A stretch of DNA of 64,000 nucleotides from Brevundimonas sp. UBA5713. Lineage in GTDB: Bacteria; Pseudomonadota; Alphaproteobacteria; Caulobacterales; Caulobacteraceae. Every line of letters begins with the position of its first letter. Positions within the stretch are counted from its first letter, which is position 1. The DNA is taken from positions 165,023 to 229,022 of the forward strand of contig NZ_DIGV01000016.1 of the NCBI RefSeq assembly GCF_002419815.1, read 5' to 3'. The position numbers and the translations under genes were made by a program. Of this stretch, positions 25,833 to 33,853 are shown piece after piece. The notes under the pieces are model-generated. The model did no database searches, was not told where the DNA came from, and worked only from the letters and a program-made list of their open reading frames with translations.

Positions 25833-27146
25833 CTATTTACCGATACAGAAGGAGGAGAAGACCTCCCCCAGTATGTCTTCGACACCAATGGCTCCCGTGA
25901 CGCGAGCCAAGGCATCGGCGGCGCGGCGCAGATCGTCGCCTGCCATTTCGGGTGCAATATCCAGTGCGCGACGTCCTGCCTCCACCGCGGCCAGCGCCTC
26001 GACCAGACGGCGACGGTGGCGTTCTCGCGTTACAGCAGGGAAGTCAGCACCCGATAGGTCACGGGCCAGACGCGCCGAAATCCAGTCGTGAAGTTGGCTT
26101 AGCCCCTGTCCCGTCGCGGTGCTGACCGTCAGGGCTTCAATGTCGGGAACGGCCTCTAGGGTGCCCAAGTCAGCCTTATTCAAAATCTGAAGATCGGACG
26201 AACGGACGAAACTGGCCGCCGGATCGTCGCCCTCGGTCTGCGATGGGGAACGGACCCACAGGCGAAGGTCGGCACTTTCGGCACGCGCGCGCGCGCGACG
26301 AATGCCTTCGGCTTCGACAGGGTCGTCACTCTCGCGAAGACCCGCGGTGTCCGACAGAGTTACCGCATAGCCGCCGATCATGATGTCGGCATCCAGCACA
26401 TCGCGTGTGGTGCCCGCAATCGGGGTGACAATGGCGGCTTCGCGCGCGGTCAGTGCGTTAAACAGCGAAGACTTGCCCGCATTGGTCTCGCCGATCAGGA
26501 CGATGCGATAGCCCTCGCGCACACGGCGGCCACGATCGGAATCTTCCAAACCCTTGCGCAGGTCCGACGCCAGTTGGTCCAGAACCGGCCCTGCGGTACG
26601 CGCCAGATTGTCCGGCACCTCTTCATCCGGAAAGTCGATTTCGGCCTCAACCAGAGACAGGGCTTTCAGCAGATCGCGGCGGAAACGGGCGTAGGTTTCA
26701 GATAGCGCACCGTCCAGCTGTCCCAGCGCCTGCGCCTTCTGGGCCTCGGTTTCGGCGTCGATCAGGTCGGCCACGGCCTCGGCCTGCGCCAAATCCATAC
26801 GGCCGTTCTGGAAGGCGCGGCGGGTGAACTCACCGGCTTCGGCCGGCCGCAGGCCTTCGGCGATCAAGGCCTTGCTGGCCGCTTCGATGACGGCGCGACC
26901 ACCATGCAGATGCAGTTCGACGCTGTCTTCGCCCGTATAGGAATTCGGTCCCACAAAACGCAGGATCAGCGCCTGATCCACCAGTTGTCCGTCGTGAGTG
27001 ATGTTGCGCACCGACGCCAGACGCGGCTTTACGCCCCCTGCTCCAATGCGTTCCAGAACCTCGGCGGTGTCTGGGCCAGAAACACGGATGATCGCCACCG
27101 CCCCGCGCCCCGGCGGGGTGGCAAGCGCAAAGATGGTGTCAGTCAT
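25833..27146 (-). CDS. mnmE: tRNA modification GTPase MnmE
   Basis: Partner of MnmG in U34 modification. The 437-residue protein has an N-terminal formyl-THF-binding domain, a G domain with G1 GETNAGKSS at 219-227, G2/G3 IAGTTRD and DTAG, and the C-terminal FCIGK with the catalytic-region cysteine. G1 has Thr221 where Pro is usual. DUF6489, mnmE, mnmG, rsmG, parA and parB run in one direction with short gaps. Confidence 0.96.
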   Translation of the reverse strand: MTDTIFALATPPGRGAVAIIRVSGPDTAEVLERIGAGGVKPRLASVRNITHDGQLVDQALILRFVGPNSYTGEDSVELHLHGGRAVIEAASKALIAEGLRPAEAGEFTRRAFQNGRMDLAQAEAVADLIDAETEAQKAQALGQLDGALSETYARFRRDLLKALSLVEAEIDFPDEEVPDNLARTAGPVLDQLASDLRKGLEDSDRGRRVREGYRIVLIGETNAGKSSLFNALTAREAAIVTPIAGTTRDVLDADIMIGGYAVTLSDTAGLRESDDPVEAEGIRRARARAESADLRLWVRSPSQTEGDDPAASFVRSSDLQILNKADLGTLEAVPDIEALTVSTATGQGLSQLHDWISARLARDLSGADFPAVTRERHRRRLVEALAAVEAGRRALDIAPEMAGDDLRRAADALARVTGAIGVEDILGEVFSSFCIGK

Positions 27147-27156
27147 GGATTACGCC

Positions 27157-27396
27157 TCAGCCCTTGGTCTGGCCGGTTACTGCCGCTTCCATCAGGCGAC
27201 GGAACTGATCCTGAGCCTGAACGCCAAAGGCCGTCCAGGATTTCATCAGTTCCTCGGGTTGCATGGCCGCCATATTGGCCGTCATGCGCTTTTGCATCTC
27301 TTCGACAAGCCGATCATTCAGAGGAGCCACGTCGGGCAGGCCCATAAAGGCCCGCGCCTCCGCCGGTGTGCAGTCGATCTCGATGGTGACCTTCAT
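27157..27396 (-). CDS. DUF6489 family small protein
   Basis: A 79-residue protein of unknown function. MKVTIEIDCTPAEARAFMGLPDVAPLNDRLVEEM followed by MQPEELMKSW and QAQDQFRRLM is the DUF6489 pattern as I recall it; small amphipathic-helix proteins of this type are common in alphaproteobacteria. It lies 10 bp upstream of mnmE and probably heads that transcript. An exact parS site is 15 bp before its start. Confidence 0.8.
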   Translation of the reverse strand: MKVTIEIDCTPAEARAFMGLPDVAPLNDRLVEEMQKRMTANMAAMQPEELMKSWTAFGVQAQDQFRRLMEAAVTGQTKG

Positions 27397-27411
27397 TGCA
27401 CTGGGCTCCTC

Positions 27412-27427
27412 TGTTTCACGTGAAACA
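27412..27427. promoter_or_regulatory. parS site 5 (16/16)
   Basis: TGTTTCACGTGAAACA, an exact match to the ParB consensus, between rho and the DUF6489 gene. Confidence 0.92.
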
Positions 27428-27457
27428 CCGGTATGTCCGGTCTTACTGCTAAGCTTG

Positions 27458-28936
27458 TTAGGTGTTCATCGACTGGAAGAAGTCGCCGTTGTTCTTCGAC
27501 TGGCGCAGCTTGTCGAGCAGGAACTCGATCGCATCCTGCGGGCCCATCGGGTTGAGGATACGGCGCAGGACATAGGTCTTGGCCAGCTGATCTTTCGGCG
27601 TGATGAGGTCTTCCTTACGCGTACCCGACTTGAGCACGTCGATGGCCGGGAAGATGCGCTTATCGGCAACCTTGCGGTCCAGAACGATTTCCGAGTTACC
27701 AGTACCCTTGAACTCTTCGAAGATCACTTCGTCCATGCGCGAGCCGGTGTCGATCAGGGCGGTCGCGATGATGGTCAGCGAACCACCCTGCTCCACGTTA
27801 CGGGCAGCACCGAAGAAACGCTTGGGACGCTGCAGAGCGTTGGCGTCCACACCACCGGTCAGCACCTTGCCCGACGACGGTACAGTGGCGTTATAGGCGC
27901 GGCCCAGACGGGTGATCGAGTCCAACAGGATCACAACGTCCTTCTTGTGCTCGACCAGACGCTTGGCCTTTTCGATCACCATTTCAGCCACGGCGACGTG
28001 ACGCGAAGCCGGCTCGTCGAAGGTCGAAGCCACAACTTCGCCCTTCACGGTGCGCTGCATGTCTGTCACTTCTTCAGGGCGTTCGTCGATCAGCAGAACG
28101 ATCAGGAAGACTTCCGGATGGTTCTTTTCGATCGACTTGGCGATGTTCTGCAGCATCACCGTCTTACCGACGCGCGGCGGTGCCACGATCAGGCAGCGCT
28201 GGCCCTTGCCCAGCGGAGCGACAATGTCGATCACGCGGCCCGAGCGGTCTTTCAGCGTCGGGTCCTGGATTTCCATGTGCAGACGCTCTTCAGGATAGAG
28301 CGGCGTCAGGTTGTCGAACAGGACCTTGGTCTTGACCGTTTCAGGGTCTTCGAAATTGATCGTGTCGACCTTGAGCAGGGCGAAGTAACGCTCACCCTCG
28401 CGCGGGCCGCGCACGGCACCGTGGACAGTGTCGCCCGAACGCAGGCCGAAGCGGCGGATCTGCGACGGGGAAACATAGATATCGTCCGGACCCGGAAGAT
28501 AGTTGGCGTCAGGGCTGCGCAGGAAGCCGAAGCCATCCGGCAGGATTTCCAGCACGCCCGAAGCGATGATCTCGACTTCTTCGTCGGCGAGGGTCTTCAG
28601 GATGGCGAACAGCAGGTCCTGCTTGCGCAGATTGCCGGCGTTCTCGATGTCCAGACCTTCGGCAAAGGCGACCAGATCTTCCGGCGTCTTTTCGTTCAGT
28701 TCCTGAAGCGTGATGCGACCGTTCGGGACGATCGGCTCACCGTCATCATCCTCGTCTTCCTCAGCCGAGGTGTCGATGCCGCTGTAGTCATTTTGAGCCG
28801 GTTCGTCAGACTCAACCGGTTGCTCTGCCTCGGCGGCGGCCGGTTTGACACCGCCCAGCGTCAGGGTACGGCGCGGACGCTCACCTTGAGTTTCCTGAGT
28901 GTTTTCAGTGACTTCGTTTTCAGGCGTGTCGGTCAT
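27458..28936 (-). CDS. rho: transcription termination factor Rho
   Basis: A hexameric RNA-dependent ATPase that ends transcription. The 492-residue product is about 70 longer than E. coli Rho because of an acidic N-terminal extension (rich in Glu/Asp at about 45-70). The usual Rho N-domain and cold-shock-like RNA-binding domain follow (DGFGFLRSPDANYLPGPDDIYVS). The motor has Walker A APPRVGKT, Walker B VVILLDSITRLGRAYN, and the Q- and R-loop regions TGGVDANAL and GTGNSEIVLDR. 245 bp separate it from hemJ. Confidence 0.97.
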   Translation of the reverse strand: MTDTPENEVTENTQETQGERPRRTLTLGGVKPAAAEAEQPVESDEPAQNDYSGIDTSAEEDEDDDGEPIVPNGRITLQELNEKTPEDLVAFAEGLDIENAGNLRKQDLLFAILKTLADEEVEIIASGVLEILPDGFGFLRSPDANYLPGPDDIYVSPSQIRRFGLRSGDTVHGAVRGPREGERYFALLKVDTINFEDPETVKTKVLFDNLTPLYPEERLHMEIQDPTLKDRSGRVIDIVAPLGKGQRCLIVAPPRVGKTVMLQNIAKSIEKNHPEVFLIVLLIDERPEEVTDMQRTVKGEVVASTFDEPASRHVAVAEMVIEKAKRLVEHKKDVVILLDSITRLGRAYNATVPSSGKVLTGGVDANALQRPKRFFGAARNVEQGGSLTIIATALIDTGSRMDEVIFEEFKGTGNSEIVLDRKVADKRIFPAIDVLKSGTRKEDLITPKDQLAKTYVLRRILNPMGPQDAIEFLLDKLRQSKNNGDFFQSMNT

Positions 28937-29181
28937 AATACAGGCTCATACGCTCAGCCGCGCGCGGATGGCGGGCGGTTGGCAAGACTTCGCAGGTTGT
29001 AACGGCCAAGCCGCATCAGGGGAGATGGTTGCCTCCAGTCAGCAGAAAGACCGGAAACCATCGAAAGAGAGGTGCCGCGCTGTCATTTGACCCCACGGTT
29101 CGCCCAAGCGAAACCACGGAACGCCCCTGTGGGTCAAGTGTCGTGCGGCCCTGCCCGCTTAGAAGTGATGGGGCGAGGCGC

Positions 29182-29649
29182 TTAGGCACCCCACTCCAGC
29201 GTCACCGACAACACCATGACGATGGCAATCAGGAACGGCACCTCATTGCTCATGCGCCAGAATTTGCTGGAACGGGTCGAGGTGCCATTGGCGATTTTCT
29301 TGCGGCTGGCGGCCAGAAAGCCGTGCCAGCCCAACAGGGCCACAACACCCAACAGTTTGACCATCATCCATGGCTCGTGCGCGAATGACCAACTGCCCAG
29401 CATCTGGGCTCGCAGCCAAAACAGCAACACGCCAAAGATCAGCGATAGGATCATGGCCGGATTGATGATGATGCGGAGCAGGCGCGCCTGCCACGTGCGC
29501 AACAGGCCCTGCATCTCCGACTTCAGAGGCTCGGCCTTGGCGTTCTGTTCAGCGTCATAGGCATAAAGGCGCGGCAGATAGAGCATGCCGCTCATCCAGG
29601 CGATCACCGCCAGAATGTGCAGGCCGCGGGCAAGATCATAGGCGTTCAT
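29182..29649 (-). CDS. hemJ: protoporphyrinogen oxidase HemJ
   Basis: A 155-residue membrane protein with four hydrophobic segments that oxidises protoporphyrinogen IX in bacteria lacking HemG/HemY. The conserved N-terminal LHILAVIAWMSGMLYLPRLYAYDAE contains the essential His, and KLLGVVALLGWHGFLAASRK follows later. It is third in a probable hemE-hemH-hemJ operon, 27 bp after hemH, giving three late steps of haem synthesis together. Confidence 0.9.
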   Translation of the reverse strand: MNAYDLARGLHILAVIAWMSGMLYLPRLYAYDAEQNAKAEPLKSEMQGLLRTWQARLLRIIINPAMILSLIFGVLLFWLRAQMLGSWSFAHEPWMMVKLLGVVALLGWHGFLAASRKKIANGTSTRSSKFWRMSNEVPFLIAIVMVLSVTLEWGA

Positions 29650-29676
29650 CGTGATCCCCGTCGTTAGATCAGTAGC

Positions 29677-30747
29677 TTATGCCACATGGATGGCTGCGTC
29701 AGCCTTGGTTTGCGCGTTCAGAAACCGGCCATCGCAGGCGCACGAACCATTGCCGCAACGTTCGGTCTGGGCTCCGAGACTGCTCAAGGTCTCTTCCGTC
29801 AGTGTACGGATGAACTCGGCATGATCACCGACTGCCGGTGCTCGCAGATAGGGCGCACAAACGACCTCATGGGCCAGTTCACCGTATTCGTGATCCAGTT
29901 CGACCAGTGTCTCGATATGTTCGGACACGAAGGCAATCGGCACCACCACCGCGCCGACGCCATCAGCCGCCGCTTGTTTGATCGCGTCCGGCGTGGCTGG
30001 CCCCAACCATTCCAGAGGCCCCACCTTGGACTGATAGCAGATGGCCCAGTCTGTCAGACCCAGTTTAGCGACCACAGCCGCCACCGTCGCCTCGACCTGC
30101 GCCTGATAGGGATCGCCCTGTTTGACCAGTTTGGACGGAATGCCGTGCGCCGAGAACAGCACACGCACCGGCTGCTCCCCGGCCTTGGCCAGAGTGTCAC
30201 GGATCAGCTCGGCCTGAGCGGCAACAAAGCCTTCCGATTGCGGATAGCAGCAGATCACGCGCTCGGTGCCCGTGCCCTTATAGGTCTGGCGCCACAGCTT
30301 GAGGGAGCTGGCCGTCGTGGTGGTCGAATATTGCGGATAGAGCGGCAGTAAGACCACTTCATCGGGGCGGAAAGCCTCGACGGCGCGGGCAGTTTCTTCG
30401 GTGAACGGATGCCAATAGCGCATGGCGATGAAGACGCGCGTCTCGTCCTGCGGCAGACGGGCGTTCAGCTGCGCCTCCAAGGCTTCGGCCTGTTTGCGCG
30501 TTTCTGGCAACAGCGGCGAACCACCGCCCATCAGCGCATAGTTCTCCTGCGCCGGTTTTTCACGGCGGGACGAAATCAGCTTGGCCAGTGGCGTCCGCAC
30601 AATGCCCGGCAGGTTGATGATCGCCGGATCATTGAACAGGTTGAACAAGAAGGGTTTGACGGCGTCAGGACCATCGGGCCCGCCAAGATTGGCCAAGACC
30701 ACCGCGATGCGGCGGCCCGATCCCGATTTCAGCGGTGTGACCGACAT
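29677..30747 (-). CDS. hemH: ferrochelatase
   Basis: Inserts Fe(II) into protoporphyrin IX. The 356-residue enzyme has VVLANLGGPDGPDAVKPFLFNLFND, the catalytic-His region LFSAHGIPSKLVKQGDPY, and the acidic EHIETLVELDHEY patch. The tail ERCGNGSCACDGRFL supplies three clustered cysteines, which with an internal one could hold the [2Fe-2S] cluster known from Caulobacter ferrochelatase. Starts 2 nt after the hemE stop. Confidence 0.95.
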   Translation of the reverse strand: MSVTPLKSGSGRRIAVVLANLGGPDGPDAVKPFLFNLFNDPAIINLPGIVRTPLAKLISSRREKPAQENYALMGGGSPLLPETRKQAEALEAQLNARLPQDETRVFIAMRYWHPFTEETARAVEAFRPDEVVLLPLYPQYSTTTTASSLKLWRQTYKGTGTERVICCYPQSEGFVAAQAELIRDTLAKAGEQPVRVLFSAHGIPSKLVKQGDPYQAQVEATVAAVVAKLGLTDWAICYQSKVGPLEWLGPATPDAIKQAAADGVGAVVVPIAFVSEHIETLVELDHEYGELAHEVVCAPYLRAPAVGDHAEFIRTLTEETLSSLGAQTERCGNGSCACDGRFLNAQTKADAAIHVA

Positions 30748-30749
30748 GA

Positions 30750-31784
30750 CTATTGCGCTCCTATGCGCTTCAACACTTGCTCGACGTGCGCGATCGGTAC
30801 ATCGGGCATAATGCCATGGCCGAGATTAAATACCCACGGCCCCTGCCCCCAGGCTTCCATCAACTGATCGACGCGGCGGTCCAGCGCGTCGCCGCCTGCA
30901 CGCAGCAGCAGCGGATCGAGGGCACCTTGAATGGGTTTGATAGCCTGAACGCGCTTGCCTACTTCCAGCGGACAGGCCGTGTCCAACGCCACGGCATCAA
31001 CGTCGCATTCGCGCGCATAACGTTCAGCCAGAGCTGCCGAGCCACGCGGGAAACCGATCAGCGGTACGGTCACTCCCAACTCACGGGCGCGGGCGACCAG
31101 CTTCTGGTGCGGCTTCAGCACCAAGGTCTCGAAAAGATCATCGGGCAGGCCCTCGGCCCAGCTTTCGAAGATCTTGAGCACCATGGCGCCCGCATCCTGC
31201 TGCATCTTCAGATAATGGGCGGTGCTTTCGACCAGCACATCAAGAACCGCTTCGACCTTCGCCGGATCGGCATAGGCATAGGCCCGTGCCGCGGCCCGTT
31301 CGCCTTTGCCGATGGTGCGCGCTTCGCCGTCCAGCATATAGGTCGCGACTGTCCAGGGTGCTCCCGCAAAGCCGATCAGCGTCTTGGACGGGTCCATCTG
31401 CGCCCGCACCAGTGACAGGCTCTGACCCACCGCCTTGAGGGCTTCGCCCGCAGACGGAGCCAGTTCCGTCATCTGTTCGATAGACGGAAGTGCACCCAGA
31501 CGCGGACCTTCTCCGCCTTCAAACCAGACCTTCTGACCCAAAGCTCCCGGGATCAGCAGGATGTCGGCGAAGATGATCGCTGCATCAAAGCCGTAACGAC
31601 GCAGCGGCTGCATCGTCGCCTCGGCCGCCATTTCGGGGTTCAGGCAGAAGGAAATGAAATCCGGCGCCTTGGCCCGCAGCTCGCGATACTCCGGCAAATG
31701 ACGGCCAGCCTGACGCATGAACCATACGGGAGGACGGGCGGTCGTTTGGCCCTGAAGAGCCTGGATCAGAAGTGGGGTGCTCAT
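30750..31784 (-). CDS. hemE: uroporphyrinogen decarboxylase
   Basis: Decarboxylates uroporphyrinogen III to coproporphyrinogen III. The 344-residue product shows PPVWFMRQAGRHLPEYRELR (signature 1), FADILLIPGALG, and GFAGAPWTVATYML (signature 2). Its promoter must lie in the adjoining origin region: in C. crescentus the chromosome origin also lies upstream of hemE, with hemE transcribed away from it. Confidence 0.96.
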   Translation of the reverse strand: MSTPLLIQALQGQTTARPPVWFMRQAGRHLPEYRELRAKAPDFISFCLNPEMAAEATMQPLRRYGFDAAIIFADILLIPGALGQKVWFEGGEGPRLGALPSIEQMTELAPSAGEALKAVGQSLSLVRAQMDPSKTLIGFAGAPWTVATYMLDGEARTIGKGERAAARAYAYADPAKVEAVLDVLVESTAHYLKMQQDAGAMVLKIFESWAEGLPDDLFETLVLKPHQKLVARARELGVTVPLIGFPRGSAALAERYARECDVDAVALDTACPLEVGKRVQAIKPIQGALDPLLLRAGGDALDRRVDQLMEAWGQGPWVFNLGHGIMPDVPIAHVEQVLKRIGAQ

Positions 31785-31820
31785 GAGGCTAGGTTTTAGC
31801 CGTCCCCGAGCCCCAACCTC

Positions 31821-31862
31821 AACTCAAATCGAAATAATAGAATTTATAGAAAATAGTCTTTG
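31821..31862. other. AT-rich stretch, possible DNA-unwinding element
   Basis: About 21 % G+C over 42 bp against about 62 % around it. It also probably overlaps the hemE promoter (minus-strand TATAAAT-like bases). Confidence 0.5.
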
Positions 31863-32018
31863 AAGAGGGGCAGTGGACCGCGGGGATAGTTTTTGATTGT
31901 CCCTCCGAGGGATGAACTTCTCCCCTTGAGACGACGAACGATTCCAGAGGGCTTGAAACGGCCCTGTGAGTTTTGTGGAAAAGCCGTGAAACATCCAGTT
32001 TAATTGGACTTGGCCTTG

Positions 32019-32299
32019 GGCGCCATTGTGGGTGAATCCACGGGCGCCAAAATTGGATGACGAGTCTTACCCACACAGTGGGAAAAATAACTGGCGCCCA
32101 AGTTCACGGGCGGGGGCGCCGTTTACAACTTTGGCGCCCAGTCTCCACCAAGGTTCAGGACCGACCCTCGTGGGCGCCCATTCGGCGCCCATGGTTCTGA
32201 ATTCGGCGCCCCCGCTTTTCCACAGTGAAAGGGAGGGTGTGGGCGCCGAATTGGGCGCCGAATTCGCAGTTGGGGCACCCTGATCGTCGCTGTGGCGCC
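32019..32299. repeat. array of eleven GGCGCC palindromes
   Basis: Copies start at 32019, 32043, 32093, 32115, 32133, 32173, 32184, 32205, 32242, 32254 and 32294. A 12-bp unit GGGCGCCGAATT is tandemly repeated at 32241-32264, and GAATTCGGCGCC (32199-32210) recurs inverted at 32254-32265. Chance expectation is about 0.25 copies in this length. Confidence 0.9.
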
Positions 32300-32396
32300 A
32301 GAAGCCTCTTCGAGAGCCTCTGCGGTGCCTATGGCTTGGGCACGCCAAACGGGTTTAGAACCGTGCGATGCCAAGCCCCCGACAGAAGGAACTGTC

Positions 32397-33266
32397 ATGA
32401 GCCCTGCCCGTCCGGCCGGACCGTCGCGTCTCGCGACCTATTTCCACGTCCATCTGGTGTCGGATTCTACCGGCGAGACTCTGAACGCCATGGCCAAGGC
32501 CGTGGTGGCGCGCTTCGACAAGGTCATTCCGATCGAGCACATCTATGCGCTGGTGCGTTCGCCGCGTCAGATGGACGAGGTTTTGGCCGAGGTGGCCGAC
32601 GCGCCCGGTCTGGTGCTGCATACGGTGGTGGATCCCGAGCTGCGTGAACAGCTGGAACGGGGCTGTAAAGCCTTGGGCATTCCCCAGATCGGCGCGCTGG
32701 ACCCGCTGGTTCGTGCTTTGTCCCATTATCTGGGGGCCGACATCTCGACCCGCGTCGGGGCCCAGCACACGCTGGATACCGGCTATTTCAACCGGATGAG
32801 CGCGCTGGACTACGCCATTGCCCACGATGACGGGCAAGGAACATTAGAGGAACTGGAACTGGCCGATGTGGTCCTTTGCGGGGTTAGCCGGACGTCCAAG
32901 ACCCCGACCTGCATCTATCTGGCCCATCGCGGCATTCGCGCCGCCAATGTGCCGCTGGTACCGGGCAGTGAGGATGGCGAGCGCCTGACACGTTTGCAAA
33001 ATCCGCTGGTGATCGGCCTGACAGTCTCTCCGGATCGTCTGGTGCAAATCCGCCGCAACCGCCTGGATAGTCTGAACCAGATGCAGGAAACCGATTACGT
33101 CGACCATGACGCGGTGCGGGCCGAGATCATCAAGGCGCGCCGTGACTTTGAACGTCGTGGCTGGCCGGTCATCGATGTGACGCGTCGTTCGGTGGAAGAG
33201 ACGGCGGCGGCCATCGTCAATCTGGTGAATGCACGGCGTAACCGCCGCATGGGAGTACCCGCATGA
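32397..33266 (+). CDS. ppsR: PEP synthase/PPDK regulatory kinase-phosphorylase (DUF299)
   Basis: A 289-residue bifunctional ADP-dependent kinase and Pi-dependent pyrophosphorylase that switches PEP synthase or pyruvate phosphate dikinase off and on. HVHLVSDSTGETLNAMA at the N-terminus and the P-loop GVSRTSKTPTCIYLA are diagnostic. ATG 32397 has AAGGA 6 nt upstream; a longer in-frame extension reaches into the origin repeats and is rejected. It heads the ppsR-maf-aroE-coaE-dnaQ series, and matches the RP001 gene next to Caulobacter Cori. Confidence 0.93.
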   Translation: MSPARPAGPSRLATYFHVHLVSDSTGETLNAMAKAVVARFDKVIPIEHIYALVRSPRQMDEVLAEVADAPGLVLHTVVDPELREQLERGCKALGIPQIGALDPLVRALSHYLGADISTRVGAQHTLDTGYFNRMSALDYAIAHDDGQGTLEELELADVVLCGVSRTSKTPTCIYLAHRGIRAANVPLVPGSEDGERLTRLQNPLVIGLTVSPDRLVQIRRNRLDSLNQMQETDYVDHDAVRAEIIKARRDFERRGWPVIDVTRRSVEETAAAIVNLVNARRNRRMGVPA

Positions 33267-33853
33267 GTTTGAACCGCCTGATCCTTGCCTCCAAAAGTGC
33301 CGCGCGCCGCGAAGTGCTGGCCAATGCGGGCGTCAACTTTGATGTTCAGGTCGCGGGCGTGGACGAGGATGCGCTGAAGGTCCCCGGCGCTGATCCGCGT
33401 GAACTGGCGATCGAATTGGCCAAAGCCAAGGCTCTGGCCGTGTCGGTCCAGCACCCTGAGGCGGTGGTCCTGGGCGCCGATCAGACCTTGGCCTTTGACG
33501 GTGGGCTGATTTCCAAGGCCCCTGACCTGCAACAGGCTCGAGCCCGTCTGGCGGATATGCGTGGTAAGCCCCATCAGCTGCACTCGGGTGTGGCATTGGC
33601 CAAGGGCGGCCAGATCATCTGGTCCGGTGCAGACACCGCCCATATGGTGGTGCGTGATTTCTCCAGCGCCTTCTTGGATGCCTATATCGCGGCAGAGGGC
33701 GAAGAGCTGCTCTATTGCGTCGGCTCGTACCGTCTGGAGGGTATGGGCTCGCAACTGTTCGACAAGGTTGACGGTGACTATTTCACCGTGCTGGGCATGC
33801 CCTTGTGGCTGGTGCTGGAGCAACTTCGCCGCTTCGAGGTCTTGCCGCGATGA
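33263..33853 (+). CDS. maf: Maf-family nucleotide pyrophosphatase
   Basis: A 196-residue house-cleaning pyrophosphatase that hydrolyses modified or non-canonical nucleoside triphosphates. LILASKSAARREVLANAG at the N-terminus is the family signature, and VVLGADQTLAFDGGLISKAPD holds the catalytic Asp. It overlaps ppsR by four bases (ATGA), which points to translational coupling. The exact Maf subtype (dTTP/UTP or other) is not decided here. Confidence 0.9.
   Translation: MSLNRLILASKSAARREVLANAGVNFDVQVAGVDEDALKVPGADPRELAIELAKAKALAVSVQHPEAVVLGADQTLAFDGGLISKAPDLQQARARLADMRGKPHQLHSGVALAKGGQIIWSGADTAHMVVRDFSSAFLDAYIAAEGEELLYCVGSYRLEGMGSQLFDKVDGDYFTVLGMPLWLVLEQLRRFEVLPR

Larger units (their letters stand above)
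31785..32396. other. probable chromosome replication origin
   Basis: A 612-bp gap between divergent hemE and ppsR, the position of Cori in Caulobacter crescentus. It contains DnaA-box matches to TTWTNCACA at 31974-31982 (minus) and 32216-32224 (plus), a one-mismatch TTACCCACA at 32067-32075, GANTC methylation sites at 31940, 32034 and 32062, an AT-rich stretch at 31821-31862, and eleven GGCGCC palindromes. No full CtrA box (TTAA-N7-TTAA) is seen. Genes on both sides read away from it. That this is the active origin is inferred. Confidence 0.8.

Noticed and set aside
32388..32412. GGAAC-N16-CGTC at the ppsR start
   Set aside because: It spans the ribosome site and start codon, so it cannot serve as the ppsR promoter, and its -10 element is imperfect.
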